NCBI RefSeq assembly: GCF_014640255.1
Contig: NZ_BMGP01000003.1
Location: 372,001 to 436,000 of the forward strand
DNA length: 64,000 nt
Direction: 5' to 3'
Source of the DNA: Subtercola lobariae
GTDB taxonomy: Bacteria; Actinomycetota; Actinomycetes; Actinomycetales; Microbacteriaceae
Shown here: in pieces, positions 17,490 through 26,355 of the stretch
Position numbering within the stretch: position 1 is the first letter of the stretch
How the letters are laid out: each line of letters opens with the position of its first letter
Notes under the pieces: model-generated
Told to the model about the DNA's origin: nothing
Database searches by the model: none
Seen by the model: the letters and a program-made list of their open reading frames with translations, nothing else
Program-made: the position numbers and the translations under genes

Positions 17490-18929
17490 GGAGAGGCCCG
17501 TTCGGGCTGCGGCGGCGCGCACGCGGTCGTGCAGGTGGGCCGAGGCGCTTGTGGCGTGTGGATGCACGGAGACACCGTTCTGCGACACGAGTACTCCCCC
17601 GATGTAGACCTTCTCGAGGTTGCGCAGGCCGCACGCGAAGGCATAGCTGGCGTACACATCCCACACGGGGCCAGTGTCGGGCGACGACGGATTCACCACC
17701 ACGAAGTCAGCGAACTTGCCCACCTCGAGACTGCCGACGCGGTCTGCGACGCCGAGTGCTTCGGCCGAGCCGAGCGTGTGCATGCGCAGCATGTCGCGCG
17801 GCATCAGCACCGAGGCGTTCTGGTGCACGGCGCGCTGGGTGTACATGCCGATGCGCATGTTCTGAAACGGGTCAGAGATGTCGGTGCACGACTGGTCGTC
17901 GAGACCGACGCCGATGGGCATGCCGAGGTCGCGGTAGCGCACAATGTCGGCGACGCCCGAGCCGAGCCGGCCGTTCGAGGTGGGCTGCCACACCATTCCG
18001 CTGCCCGAACTCGCGGCCTTCTCGGCCATTGAGGTATCGGGGTGCACGAAGTGGCCGAACAAGAACCCGTCACGCAGCGCACCCGCCTCTTCGTACCAGC
18101 GAAACTTTTCACGCTGCTGGTCGAGCGCCTCACTCGTCTCGAGAAAGTGGGCCTGGTTGCCGATGCCGTGCGCGTCCATCGCGCGAACCTCGTCGCGCGC
18201 CGCCTGCTCAGACTCCGACCATTGCACGGCGCCGAACACGCTCGTGCCGAGGTTCAGCTCGGTCGGCACGTTCTGCTCCACGTAGGCCACCGCGTCGGCG
18301 AACACCTCGAAGGCCTGCTCGGGCGGCTGAAATTCGCTGTCGAGCCTGATCGAGGTGAGCACTCGAAGGCCGGAGTGGCGTGCGGCATCCACTTGCCGTT
18401 GCAGGTAGCGTTCGCTTCTGACGTCGAAGATCTCGCGGCGGTCGGTTGCGGCGTCGTAACGGCCCACGATGCGCGAATCGGTGAAGTTGTACGCACTCGT
18501 GATGCCGTTGCCGATGAAGTCGAGGCAGCCGTGCAGGGTGAACCAGTAGATGTCGTCTTCGCCGGCGCCTGAGATGAACGTCGACTGCTCGCCGACCCAC
18601 CCGTAGAGGTTGTCGCCCGGGGTCATGCCGCGCATGCCAGAGGTGAAGATGTGGCTGTGCGCCGAGATGAACCCGGGCGCGACGAAGGCGCCGTTGGCGT
18701 CGAGCACTTCGCCGGTGGGTGCTGCGCTGGTGCCTGCTGCGGCTGCGGTGTCGCCCTCTACCGCGTCGCTGGTTTCGGCCTGCGGAGGCTCGGGCGGCTC
18801 CCCCGCGCCCAAACCTGTTATGCGGCCGTCGTCGCCCACGGTCATCCACCCTCTGAACCACTCGGCCCCATCGGCCATCGTGATGATCACGGCGTTGACA
18901 ATAGTGAGGGCGGGTGAGGGTGCGGGCAT
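17478..18929 (-). CDS. Amidohydrolase of the TRZ/ATZ deaminase type
   Basis: A 483-residue metal-dependent hydrolase. The N-terminal beta domain leads to the metal-binding HxH in APGFISAHSHIF; later candidates are NQAHFLETSE, GHFVHPD and VGLDDQSC, the H-H-D progression of cytosine/guanine deaminase and chlorohydrolase relatives. TRZ/ATZ members act on purine, pyrimidine, triazine or adenosyl substrates; I cannot choose among these. About 30 Ala/Glu/Pro-rich residues interrupt the first domain (near 40-70). TAGCGT six bases before ATG 18929 fixes the start, so in-frame GTG 18935 is rejected. There is no linked transporter or pathway gene. Confidence 0.8.
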   Translation of the reverse strand: MPAPSPALTIVNAVIITMADGAEWFRGWMTVGDDGRITGLGAGEPPEPPQAETSDAVEGDTAAAAGTSAAPTGEVLDANGAFVAPGFISAHSHIFTSGMRGMTPGDNLYGWVGEQSTFISGAGEDDIYWFTLHGCLDFIGNGITSAYNFTDSRIVGRYDAATDRREIFDVRSERYLQRQVDAARHSGLRVLTSIRLDSEFQPPEQAFEVFADAVAYVEQNVPTELNLGTSVFGAVQWSESEQAARDEVRAMDAHGIGNQAHFLETSEALDQQREKFRWYEEAGALRDGFLFGHFVHPDTSMAEKAASSGSGMVWQPTSNGRLGSGVADIVRYRDLGMPIGVGLDDQSCTDISDPFQNMRIGMYTQRAVHQNASVLMPRDMLRMHTLGSAEALGVADRVGSLEVGKFADFVVVNPSSPDTGPVWDVYASYAFACGLRNLEKVYIGGVLVSQNGVSVHPHATSASAHLHDRVRAAAARTGLSLAW

Positions 18930-18941
18930 GGCCACACGCTA
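18930..18941 (-). promoter_or_regulatory. -10 element of the leaderless amidohydrolase gene
   Basis: TAGCGT on the minus strand (18941-18936), then six bases, then ATG 18929. Confidence 0.45.
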
Positions 18942-18986
18942 TCCGGCAAAAAAGACGAACACGTTACGCGAATGCAACGCGGCCGC

Positions 18987-19030
18987 GACGCAACTCAGAC
19001 GCAGGCGAGACGCAGCTCAGACGCAGCTGG
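18987..19030. repeat. Four tandem copies of an 11-bp unit
   Basis: GACGCAACTCA, GACGCAGGCGA, GACGCAGCTCA and GACGCAGCTGG follow one another without gaps. All four share GACGCA. The array is in the intergenic region upstream of the amidohydrolase and of the toxin-antitoxin pair. Confidence 0.85.
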
Positions 19031-19089
19031 GCCTCCGCCGGCAGATGGTCTTTTTCTGAGCTTTATTCGCTATTTTCGATTGTCATCGC

Positions 19090-19101
19090 TATGATGACAG
19101 A
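19090..19101 (+). promoter_or_regulatory. -10 element of the leaderless toxin-antitoxin operon
   Basis: TATGAT at 19090-19095 is six bases before ATG 19102. It is a near-consensus -10 and supports that ATG as the true toxin start. Confidence 0.55.
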
Positions 19102-19336
19102 ATGATAATTGCACCGAGCGCCCGCAAGCATGGGGTACTTGATGCCGACATTGCTCACGCAGTGCGTAAACACAATCCGATATTTAGAACACGATTACGA
19201 CGGCGAGTCTCGAATATTCATCATCGGCACAGACCGCCACGGGCGCTTTCTCGAAATCGTGGCGGTGCCGTCGCCGCAACCCAACCGCATAATCCACGCA
19301 GACTTACTGCGGCCGCAGTTCTATCACTACCTGTGA
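19102..19336 (+). pseudogene. Frameshifted BrnT-like/small putative toxin
   Basis: From ATG 19102 the frame reads MIIAPSARKHGVLDADIAHAVR, the N-terminus of a family of about 75-residue putative toxins. It then leaves the family pattern, while the +1 frame continues it: NTIRYLEHDYDGESRIFIIG up to IIHADLLRPQFYHYL, ending TGA 19336. Removing one A from AAA at 19168-19170 joins both halves into HAVRNTIRYLEH and a single 77-residue protein. As sequenced the gene makes an 82-residue chimera that runs past the antitoxin start. It may be a real inactivating insertion, a sequencing error or, less likely, frameshifting on a very short A-run. The stop overlaps the antitoxin ribosome binding site, so the pair was an operon. 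Confidence 0.75.
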
Positions 19337-19346
19337 GGAGAGAATC

Positions 19347-19640
19347 ATGAAATCAGATCCGCGCTCGAGCGCAGAAAAGTGGCTCGACTCGTTCGAGCCG
19401 ACTCAGTCGCCGATGAAAGACGGGAGTCATCTTCGTGCTATCGGCGACGCCCTCACGGCAGTTGAGAACGCCGGAGATGCACTCGAACGCGCTGTCGCCG
19501 AAGCTCACGACGCCGGCGATTCGTGGGAGGCCATCAGCGTCGTGCTCGGCACTTCGCGGCAGGCTGCACATCGCAAGTTCGCACACCGTGTGGCCGCAGC
19601 CCACGTTCGTCGCACTCGAAACCCTGCACAGCCAGAGTGA
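19347..19640 (+). CDS. Putative antitoxin with helix-turn-helix
   Basis: The 97-residue acidic protein has a C-terminal segment AHDAGDSWEAISVVLGTSRQ AAHRKFAH typical of sigma-region-4-like helix-turn-helix antitoxins found beside small toxins in actinobacteria. GAGGAGAG before ATG 19347 is a strong ribosome binding site that begins in the toxin stop codon. If the toxin is dead, this gene may survive as an orphan regulator or a neutraliser of related toxins elsewhere. Its frame is intact. Confidence 0.65.
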   Translation: MKSDPRSSAEKWLDSFEPTQSPMKDGSHLRAIGDALTAVENAGDALERAVAEAHDAGDSWEAISVVLGTSRQAAHRKFAHRVAAAHVRRTRNPAQPE

Positions 19641-19689
19641 CGACAGCCACCACAAGAGGGATGCTCGACAGCGCGTGACAGGGGCCGGC

Positions 19690-20085
19690 GGTGGAGATGG
19701 GGGGAATTGAACCCCCGTCCACTGCTGTGGTCGTGTGCCTTCTACGGGTGTAGCCAGTGCAGGCGTTCTACTCGGCTCCGATCTTTGCCACTGGCAGCTA
19801 GATCGACGAGCCCAGTCTCAGTAAAAGTCCCTGTGCACCCTGAGGCTCAGTGCACAAGCAATCCCTCTAGATAACGCCAGGCTCCGGGTAGAGGGCATTC
19901 CCGGTCTGACGGTTCCTTAAGCGGCTACAAGGAGCTTAGGCTGCGAGAGCGAAAGCGGCCTTGGTGGCCGGAACAGTGCTTTTTTGATTGGCACTTATTG
20001 TTTGCACAGATCGTTTGCGAGATAACTGTGCATCCTCGGCCCGCTTCTCACACTCACTCAGGCAATGTCGAAACCGATCATCCCC
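19690..20085 (-). ncRNA. ssrA: Transfer-messenger RNA
   Basis: The 5' end GGGGATGATCGGTTTCGACA (from 20085) pairs its first seven bases with the 3' CATCTCC at 19699-19693. The T-arm GGGGGTTCAATTCCCCC precedes the 3' end. The tag frame reads (A)NQKSTVPATKAAFALAA and stops at TAA, with GCC as the likely resume codon; the ALAA end is the usual proteolysis signal. After the discriminator A (19692) the genome has CCG, so the 3' CCA is not encoded and must be added. Its partner smpB is on the same strand but separated by an SDR gene. Confidence 0.95.
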
Positions 20086-20209
20086 CTGAACGAGCTGTGT
20101 ACGACTATTTCGAAAGAGATCGAAACGGCGCACAGACTCGGGCCACTATCACGCGCTGTTGAGTTGTCAATCTAACCGCTGCGCTCAGGCAGCCCTCTAG
20201 TATATGCAC

Positions 20210-20221
20210 TAATCTCACCTC
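20210..20221 (+). promoter_or_regulatory. -10 element of the leaderless SDR gene
   Basis: TAATCT at 20210-20215, then six bases, then ATG 20222. The 136-nt gap back to ssrA must also hold the ssrA promoter on the other strand, which I cannot place with confidence. Confidence 0.5.
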
Positions 20222-21151
20222 ATGACGACTGCGCTCTGGACTCCCGCCCGACTGCCTCTTCTCACCGAAAAACGATTCGTCATCACGGGCAGCAACGCGG
20301 GCCTCGGCTACTGGGCTGCAGAGTTTCTCGCGCGGCGCGGCGCCTCTGTGGTGATCGCGGCGCGCAACGAGCAGAAGGCCACCTCGGCCATCGCGTCTAT
20401 TCTGACTCGGGCACCCCTCGCCGACGTCAGCTGGGTGAAGCTCGACCTGGCGAACCTTGCCTCGATCGAGCGCGCCGCCACCGAGCTGTCAGCGCAGCCC
20501 ATCGACGTGCTCGTCAACAACGCCGGCGTGCTGGGCGCGTCGAAGCGCGGCTTCACCTCAGACGGCTTCGAACTCATGTTCGGCACGAACGTGCTCGGTC
20601 ACTTCGCGCTCACGGCTCGGCTGATGCCGACACTACTGGCCACCGAGAACTCGCGCGTGGTCTCACTCGGCAGCATTTCGCACGAGATGAACGAAATGGA
20701 TCTCGCCGACGTCATGAGCGACCAGAACTACGGCAGCTTTCGGGCCTACAGCCGCTCGAAGCTCGGGGTGATGCTCATCGCATTCGAGCTCGACCGGCGA
20801 CTGCGGGCGGCGGGGCTGTCGACCGAGAGTCTGGTCGCGCACCCTGGCTTCTCGCTCGACGGGCTGAGTGCAGCCCGGCCCGGAATCACGAACGGCAGCC
20901 GATCGAACGTTCTCGTGCGCGCCGCCCTCGGCACCTTCGCCCAGGGCAAAGACGCTGGCGCGCTGCCGACCGTGCGCGCGGCAGCCGACCCCGTGGCCCG
21001 CGGTGGCGAATACTGGGGCCCAGCCGGCTGGCGGCAGCTGAAAGGCAGCCCCACAGTGGTGCGGGCCAAGAACCGCTCCCGCGACATCCACTCGGCCAGT
21101 ACCCTCTGGAGCATGGCCGAGACCATGACGGGCGTGCCGCTCAGCTTCTAG
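20222..21151 (+). CDS. Short-chain dehydrogenase/reductase, retinol-dehydrogenase-like
   Basis: A 309-residue SDR: cofactor loop TGSNAGLG near residues 23-30, AARNE after the second strand (favouring NADP), NNAGVLG, and the catalytic YSRSK with upstream serines in VVSLGSIS. The pattern and length match the retinol dehydrogenase/WW-domain oxidoreductase-like subgroup, whose bacterial substrates are mostly unknown. It is inserted between ssrA and smpB on the opposite strand, which is unusual. A 14-bp direct repeat, GCCGCGGCTAGTCG, covers its stop codon (21151-21164) and the smpB stop (21174-21187). Confidence 0.88.
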   Translation: MTTALWTPARLPLLTEKRFVITGSNAGLGYWAAEFLARRGASVVIAARNEQKATSAIASILTRAPLADVSWVKLDLANLASIERAATELSAQPIDVLVNNAGVLGASKRGFTSDGFELMFGTNVLGHFALTARLMPTLLATENSRVVSLGSISHEMNEMDLADVMSDQNYGSFRAYSRSKLGVMLIAFELDRRLRAAGLSTESLVAHPGFSLDGLSAARPGITNGSRSNVLVRAALGTFAQGKDAGALPTVRAAADPVARGGEYWGPAGWRQLKGSPTVVRAKNRSRDIHSASTLWSMAETMTGVPLSF

Positions 21152-21180
21152 CCGCGGCTAGTCGACGAGCTACGCCGCGG

Positions 21181-21657
21181 CTAGTCGCCGAGGTTGCGCT
21201 GCGTGCCCATGGCGCGGTCTGCCTCGCGCTTGTCTTGACGTTCGCGCAGGGTTTGGCGCTTATCGTACTCACGCTTGCCTTTGGCTACCGCCAGCTCGAC
21301 CTTGGCGCGGCCGTCGCTGAAGTAGAGGCGCAGCGGCACGAGGGTGTAACCGCCCTCTTTGACCTTGTTGTGAATCTTCAGAATCTGCGCCTTGTGCAGC
21401 AGCATTTTGCGCTTACGGCGGGGCGGGTGGTTGTTCCACGAGCCCTGATTGAATTCGGGAATGTGCACGGCGTCGAGCCACGCTTCTCCCCCGTCGATGT
21501 AGCCGTAGCCGTCGACAAGGGATGCCCGCCCGGCCCTCAGCGACTTGACCTCGGTGCCGGTCAGCACGAGACCCGCTTCATAAGTGTCTTCGATGGTGTA
21601 GTCGTGGCGCGCCTTGCGGTTGGTCGCGACGACCTTTTCTCCGCGTTCGCGTGGCAC
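21181..21657 (-). CDS. smpB: tmRNA-binding protein SmpB
   Basis: 158-residue OB-fold protein that binds tmRNA and brings it to stalled ribosomes. Motifs: [30 protein letters not shown], then the basic C-terminal tail [20 protein letters not shown] that reads the empty mRNA channel. GTG 21657 is the start because AGGAG lies five bases upstream; the in-frame extension to 21738 lacks one and shows no SmpB similarity. It follows ftsX on the minus strand but is separated from it by an HtrA gene in the other orientation. Confidence 0.95.
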   Translation of the reverse strand: MPRERGEKVVATNRKARHDYTIEDTYEAGLVLTGTEVKSLRAGRASLVDGYGYIDGGEAWLDAVHIPEFNQGSWNNHPPRRKRKMLLHKAQILKIHNKVKEGGYTLVPLRLYFSDGRAKVELAVAKGKREYDKRQTLRERQDKREADRAMGTQRNLGD

Positions 21658-21775
21658 GGTTACTCCTGAATGGTTGAAATCTGACGATGGATGCTCTGCA
21701 CAGCGCGCTCTGCAGCCCACTAGTCTATCGAATGCCACGCCCCATGTTCACCCGATGCGAAAGCAGCACAGAGCC

Positions 21776-22897
21776 ATGACAGACCCAAGCCCCGCCGACG
21801 AAACGGCCCCCGACCAGGCGCACCCGGGCCAGGCTCCCGTACGCAAACGATGGTGGCGCACGTCGCGGTTCTGGGCGATCGCGGCCGGCGGCTTGGCTAT
21901 CGCGGTGGTGGCGGGCGTACTCGGTGGCTTGGTCGCCACGGCTTGGCGACCAGCGAACACCTGCAACGCCCAATCGATCGCCACTCAGGTGCTGCCCGCG
22001 ATCGTCACTGTTCAAGTGCAGGCTCCGGGAGGTAACGGCGTCGGCACAGGCGAAATTCTCACCACCGACGGATACATCGTCACCAATAACCACGTCATCT
22101 CGAGCGCGGCGAACTCCGGCAGCATCAGCGTGCTGTATTCGAGCGGAGAATCCGTCGACGCCACGCTCGTGGGGCGCGACCCTGTGTCAGACCTCGCCGT
22201 ACTCAAGGTCTCGACCGATAAGGCGCTTCCGACCATCCAGATCGGCAACTCGTCGAACGTGTCGGTTGGCGAGCCCGTCGTCGCTCTCGGTGCCCCGCTC
22301 GGCCTGTCGAACACCGTCACCGCGGGAATCGTGAGCGCCCTCGACCGAAACGTGACGGCCCCGAGTGACAACGGCACGACGACCACCCTCGTCGGCTCGA
22401 TTCAGACCGACGCCGCCATCAACCCCGGTAACTCGGGCGGTGCGCTCGTCGACTGCTCCGGGGCCCTCGTGGGCGTCAACACGGCCATCGCCACCGTTCC
22501 GAACGCGTCGGGCGATGCGGGCGGCGGCAGCGTCGGCATCGGATTTGCTGTGCCGGTAAATCTCGTGAACTCGATCGTGGCCGACATCAAGTCTGGCGGC
22601 GGCGTGCGCACTCCATGGTTCGGCGCCGAGGTGTCGCTCATTCCTGTTGCCACTGCCAAGCAGTTCGGCGTTGCCCCAGGGCTCTTCATCGAATCTGTCG
22701 TGCCAGGCGGCCCCGCGGATGCTGCGGGCCTACGTGAAGGCGACATCATCACGACCATCGACGGCGGCCCGGCGACGAGCAGCGACGTGATCACCACGCT
22801 CGTGCAGGAGAAAGCGGTCGGCGATACCGTTGCAGTCACCTTTGTTCGGCGTGGAGTGACCTCGAGCACATCGGTGACCTTGGTGGCGGCGCCGTAG
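21776..22897 (+). CDS. HtrA/DegP-like serine protease with one PDZ domain
   Basis: The 373-residue protein has a basic N-terminus, one membrane helix (about 30-55), a trypsin-like domain (histidine in IVTNNHVIS, aspartate in DPVSDLAVLKV, serine in INPGNSGGAL) and a PDZ domain (about 285-373, PGLFIESVVPGGPADAAGLREG-type loop). It should face the outside of the cell and degrade or refold damaged envelope proteins. ATG 21776 is preferred to in-frame ATG 21755; neither has a good ribosome binding site. It is divergent from smpB and convergent with ftsX, splitting that conserved block. Confidence 0.9.
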   Translation: MTDPSPADETAPDQAHPGQAPVRKRWWRTSRFWAIAAGGLAIAVVAGVLGGLVATAWRPANTCNAQSIATQVLPAIVTVQVQAPGGNGVGTGEILTTDGYIVTNNHVISSAANSGSISVLYSSGESVDATLVGRDPVSDLAVLKVSTDKALPTIQIGNSSNVSVGEPVVALGAPLGLSNTVTAGIVSALDRNVTAPSDNGTTTTLVGSIQTDAAINPGNSGGALVDCSGALVGVNTAIATVPNASGDAGGGSVGIGFAVPVNLVNSIVADIKSGGGVRTPWFGAEVSLIPVATAKQFGVAPGLFIESVVPGGPADAAGLREGDIITTIDGGPATSSDVITTLVQEKAVGDTVAVTFVRRGVTSSTSVTLVAAP

Positions 22898-22967
22898 CGT
22901 GACGGCCGTAGCCTGACGGCCGAAACGTGAGGCAGGTACGAGGGCAGACTGGCTTGTTGCGCGAAGG

Positions 22968-23885
22968 CTATACGCGAAGGTACCGCGTGATGGCGAACTT
23001 GGCCGAGACGGCGGCAAGCAGCACCCCGAGCACGATCAGTACGGGAGCTACGATCCACAGGGCATCCTGAACCGTGACGAAGGCGGTCAACGGCAGCTGA
23101 GTGGTCAGGTAGCCCTGCACGAAAAAGTGCACAATCGCCCAGACGGTTGCACCCGCCAGCACCGACCCGATGAGCGCGGCGATCACACCCTCGAGTATGA
23201 AGGGCGTCTGAATGAACCGATTGGATGCCCCCACCAGCCTCATGATGCCGATCTCTCTTCGACGCGAGAACGCCGACAACCTGATCGTTGTGGCGATTAG
23301 CAACACGGCTGCCACGAGCATCAGAAGCGCGATGCCGATGGCGGTGTAACTGGCTGCGTTGAGAATGTTGAAGATCTGCTCGAGATAACTTCGCTGATCG
23401 ACCACGCTATCGACGCCGGGCTGGCTCGACAGGCTCTCGACGAGCACGTCGGATTGCTGCGGGTCGTTCATGTTGATCCAGAAGGTCTGGTTCAGCAGGT
23501 CGGGCGTCACATACTGCGCGACATCGTTGCCGGCGAACTGCGCCTTGAACTTCTCGTAGGCCTGCTCGTGGTTCTCGAACTCGTAGGTCTTGATGAAGGG
23601 AGCGAGAGTCGAGCCCTTCAGCAGGGCGTCGACGGCCGCGATCTGGTCGTCGGTCGCCTCGCCGTTGGCGCAGTTGGCGCTGCCCGACGTAGCTGTGCAC
23701 ATGTAAACCGCGACCTGGGCTTTGTCGTACCAGTAGCCCTTCATCTGACCGATCTGCATCTGCAGCAGAATGGCCGAACCCACGAACGTCAGTGAAATGA
23801 AGGTGACAAGCACCACAGAAATGACCATGGCCATGTTGCGGCGAAGGCCGGTGCCGACCTCGCCGAGAATGAGTGCGAATCTCAC
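22968..23885 (-). CDS. ftsX: Cell division ABC-transporter-like protein FtsX
   Basis: 305 residues with four membrane helices: one near the N-terminus ([20 protein letters not shown]), a large extracellular domain (about 45-175), then three helices. The C-terminal half has the FtsX/MacB fold, with [20 protein letters not shown] as the coupling segment. In actinobacteria FtsEX transmits ATP binding to the peptidoglycan hydrolase RipC; the extracellular domain here is the likely contact. Two cysteines lie in the extracellular loop ([14 protein letters not shown]) and could form a disulfide. Its start overlaps the ftsE stop by 4 nt. Confidence 0.95.
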   Translation of the reverse strand: MRFALILGEVGTGLRRNMAMVISVVLVTFISLTFVGSAILLQMQIGQMKGYWYDKAQVAVYMCTATSGSANCANGEATDDQIAAVDALLKGSTLAPFIKTYEFENHEQAYEKFKAQFAGNDVAQYVTPDLLNQTFWINMNDPQQSDVLVESLSSQPGVDSVVDQRSYLEQIFNILNAASYTAIGIALLMLVAAVLLIATTIRLSAFSRRREIGIMRLVGASNRFIQTPFILEGVIAALIGSVLAGATVWAIVHFFVQGYLTTQLPLTAFVTVQDALWIVAPVLIVLGVLLAAVSAKFAITRYLRV

Positions 23886-25072
23886 GAGGTGGGGCCCACG
23901 TTCTGGTCTCGAGTCGGGTCATGGTTCTCACCGGGAGCGCGCAGGCCGAGCTTCTCGGCGAGGCTGATCTGGCCGGTGGTGAGGTCTTCGATGGGGTCTG
24001 AAGGCTGGGGGGCGGCGGGTGCCGGCGTGGTTGCCGCTGCAGCAGCCTGTTCGGGTGCCGCAGCCGGCGCGGCTGCCGCTGCCGCATCCTCCGACGGTGA
24101 CGGCGCGGGCGCCGACGGGAAGAACAGCGGCTCACTCTCGACCGGCCGCGCCACAGCAATCGACGACGTAGGCACGCGCGGCACCACAGGCAGGGCTGCA
24201 GGATGCTCGGCAGCACCACTCTCGGCCGAACGCTCGATGACCTCCACAGCAACCGCCACCGCAGCAGGCGCGGCGGCCGCGGGAATGACCGGCCGCTCGA
24301 TGGCTCCCGTGGCCTGCATGCGCAGCGAGAGCGGGTCGGGCCGGGTGATCTCGGCCGTCATGCCACTGTCTTGCAGGCTGATCTCGGTGGTGACGCCATA
24401 CCCGCCCACGCGATCGTCGCGTACGACAGACCCACTGACGAGCTCGACGACGCGACGCTGCATCTGGTCGACGATGGCGTTATCGTGCGTCGCCATGATG
24501 ATGGTCGTGCCGCCGGCGTTGATGCGGTCGAGCACGTTCATGATGCCGGCGCTGGTGACGGGGTCGAGGTTTCCTGTCGGCTCGTCAGCGAGCAGAATGG
24601 CGGGCTTGTTCACCACCGCGCGGGCGATGGCCACACGCTGTTGCTCACCACCCGAGAGTTCGTGGGGCAGCCGGTTTGCTTTTTCGGCGAGACCGACCAT
24701 GGCAAGAACATCCGGAACCGCTTCTTGAATGAACCCGCGCGACTTGCCGATGACTTGAAGCGTGAAAGCCACATTGTCGAAGACGTTCTTGTTGGGCAGC
24801 AGCCGGAAGTCTTGAAAGACTACGCCGAGGTTGCGCCTGAAGTACGGCACCTTGCGCGACGAGATCGACCCGAGGTCTTGCCCGAGCACGTGGATGCTGC
24901 CGCTGGTGGGCCGGTCTTCTTTCAGCACCAACCGCAGAAAGCTCGACTTGCCGGAGCCTGAAGCGCCGACGAGAAAGACGAACTCACCTCGCAGAATTTC
25001 GAGGTCGATCGTGTTGAGCGCGGGCTTCGCCGTGCCCTTGTACATCTTGGATACGTGGTCGAATCGAATCAT
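23882..25072 (-). CDS. ftsE: Cell division ATPase FtsE with long Ala/Pro-rich tail
   Basis: Residues 1-225 are a standard FtsE: Walker [10 protein letters not shown] at 36-44, [14 protein letters not shown] signature, Walker [15 protein letters not shown]. It powers FtsX, encoded next with a 4-nt overlap. The unusual part is a tail of about 170 residues (226-396), rich in alanine, proline, glutamate and serine, with a run of [22 protein letters not shown] character and an acidic end. FtsE is normally about 229 residues, so this nearly doubles it. The tail keeps the frame, has no domain I recognise and is probably disordered; it would lie in the cytoplasm. Confidence 0.93.
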   Translation of the reverse strand: MIRFDHVSKMYKGTAKPALNTIDLEILRGEFVFLVGASGSGKSSFLRLVLKEDRPTSGSIHVLGQDLGSISSRKVPYFRRNLGVVFQDFRLLPNKNVFDNVAFTLQVIGKSRGFIQEAVPDVLAMVGLAEKANRLPHELSGGEQQRVAIARAVVNKPAILLADEPTGNLDPVTSAGIMNVLDRINAGGTTIIMATHDNAIVDQMQRRVVELVSGSVVRDDRVGGYGVTTEISLQDSGMTAEITRPDPLSLRMQATGAIERPVIPAAAAPAAVAVAVEVIERSAESGAAEHPAALPVVPRVPTSSIAVARPVESEPLFFPSAPAPSPSEDAAAAAAPAAAPEQAAAAATTPAPAAPQPSDPIEDLTTGQISLAEKLGLRAPGENHDPTRDQNVGPTS

Positions 25073-25177
25073 TTCGTGACGAGCCTAAGCAGCGACAGTT
25101 CGATTGCGGCACAGCGACTCGCCCAATCGCAAGGCTTGGAGAAGCCTGAGCGATCAGTGAGCGCATGGTCAGACGAC

Positions 25178-26284
25178 CTAATCTTGCTTGCGTTTGCGCC
25201 AGCGGATGCCCGCCGAAATGAACCCGTCGATGTCGCCGTCGAACACGTGAGCCGGGTTGCCGACCTCGTAGTCGGTGCGCAAGTCTTTCACCATTTGGTA
25301 AGGAGCGAGCACGTAGCTGCGCATCTGATCGCCCCAGCTCGCGGTGATGTTGCCGGCCAGCTCTTTCTTGGTCGCGTTCTCCTGTTCGCGCTGCAGCAGC
25401 AGGAGGCGCGACTGCAACACACGAAGTGCTGCGGCACGGTTCTGAATCTGGCTCTTCTCGTTCTGGCAGCTGACCACGATTCCCGTCGGAAGATGGGTGA
25501 TGCGCACCGCGGAGTCGGTGGTGTTGACCGACTGACCACCGGGGCCGCTTGAGCGGAACACATCGACCCTGATGTCGCTCTCGGGAACCTCGACCACTTC
25601 AGTCTGCTCGATGAGCGGCACCACCTCGACTGCGGCGAAGCTCGTCTGTCGTTTTCCTGCGGAGTTGAAGGGGCTCATGCGCACGAGGCGGTGGGTGCCG
25701 GCTTCTACAGAGAGGGTGCCGAAGGCGTACGGAGAGTCGATCTCGAACGTCGCGCTCTTGATACCCGCCTCTTCGGCATAGCTCGTGTCGAGCACGGTGG
25801 TGGGATGCCCGTGCTGTTCAGCCCAGCGCAAATACATTCTCATCAGCATTTCAGCGAAGTCCGCGGCATCCACCCCGCCCGCGCCGGCGCGAATGGTCAC
25901 GACGGCGGCGCGTGGATCGTATTCGCCGTTCAACAGCGTCTGAACTTCGAGCTCGCCCAGCACCTTGGTGAGGCTGGACAATTCGGCCTGGGCTTCGACC
26001 ACCGCCTCTTCGTCTGACTCATCATTGGCCAACTCGATCATGATCTCGAGGTCGTCGAGGCGGGAGTCGATGCTCATGATCTTGGCGAGCTCGGCTTGCC
26101 GGTGCGACAGCGCGCTGGTGACGTTCTGGGCCTTCTCGGTGTCGTTCCAGAGGTCGGGCACACCCGCCTGCTCACTGAGATCGGCGATCTGCGCCTTCAG
26201 GCCTTCGACATCGACCACCGTTCGAATGTCGCTGAAGGTAGAGCGAAGGGCGGCAATCTGCTCAGAGAGGTCGAGTTCTAACAC
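25178..26284 (-). CDS. prfB: Peptide chain release factor 2
   Basis: RF2 recognises UGA and UAA and releases the peptide. Seen: the SPF tripeptide in [17 protein letters not shown] and the catalytic [16 protein letters not shown]. The gene is one uninterrupted frame, so the autoregulatory frameshift found in many bacteria is absent. Start GTG 26284 gives [14 protein letters not shown], matching relatives; TAGGCT on the minus strand (26298-26293) lies eight bases before it, suggesting a nearly leaderless message. GTG 26290 is only two bases from that hexamer. prfB-ftsE-ftsX-smpB is a conserved actinobacterial order. Confidence 0.95.
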   Translation of the reverse strand: MLELDLSEQIAALRSTFSDIRTVVDVEGLKAQIADLSEQAGVPDLWNDTEKAQNVTSALSHRQAELAKIMSIDSRLDDLEIMIELANDESDEEAVVEAQAELSSLTKVLGELEVQTLLNGEYDPRAAVVTIRAGAGGVDAADFAEMLMRMYLRWAEQHGHPTTVLDTSYAEEAGIKSATFEIDSPYAFGTLSVEAGTHRLVRMSPFNSAGKRQTSFAAVEVVPLIEQTEVVEVPESDIRVDVFRSSGPGGQSVNTTDSAVRITHLPTGIVVSCQNEKSQIQNRAAALRVLQSRLLLLQREQENATKKELAGNITASWGDQMRSYVLAPYQMVKDLRTDYEVGNPAHVFDGDIDGFISAGIRWRKRKQD

Positions 26285-26343
26285 GGTCACCCAGCCTACC
26301 CGGGCATGCTGGGTAGGCGGCCCTCGCGAGACTGCGTCGCGAG

Positions 26344-26355
26344 TAAAGTCGTGAG
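26344..26355 (+). promoter_or_regulatory. -10 element of the MFS gene
   Basis: TAAAGT at 26344-26349, then six bases, then GTG 26356 (or nine bases to ATG 26359). The divergent prfB hexamer lies at 26293-26298, leaving a compact two-way promoter region. Confidence 0.45.

Noticed and set aside
25178-26284. Programmed frameshift in prfB
   Set aside because: The gene is one continuous frame; no in-frame TGA with a slippery CTT is present near the start.
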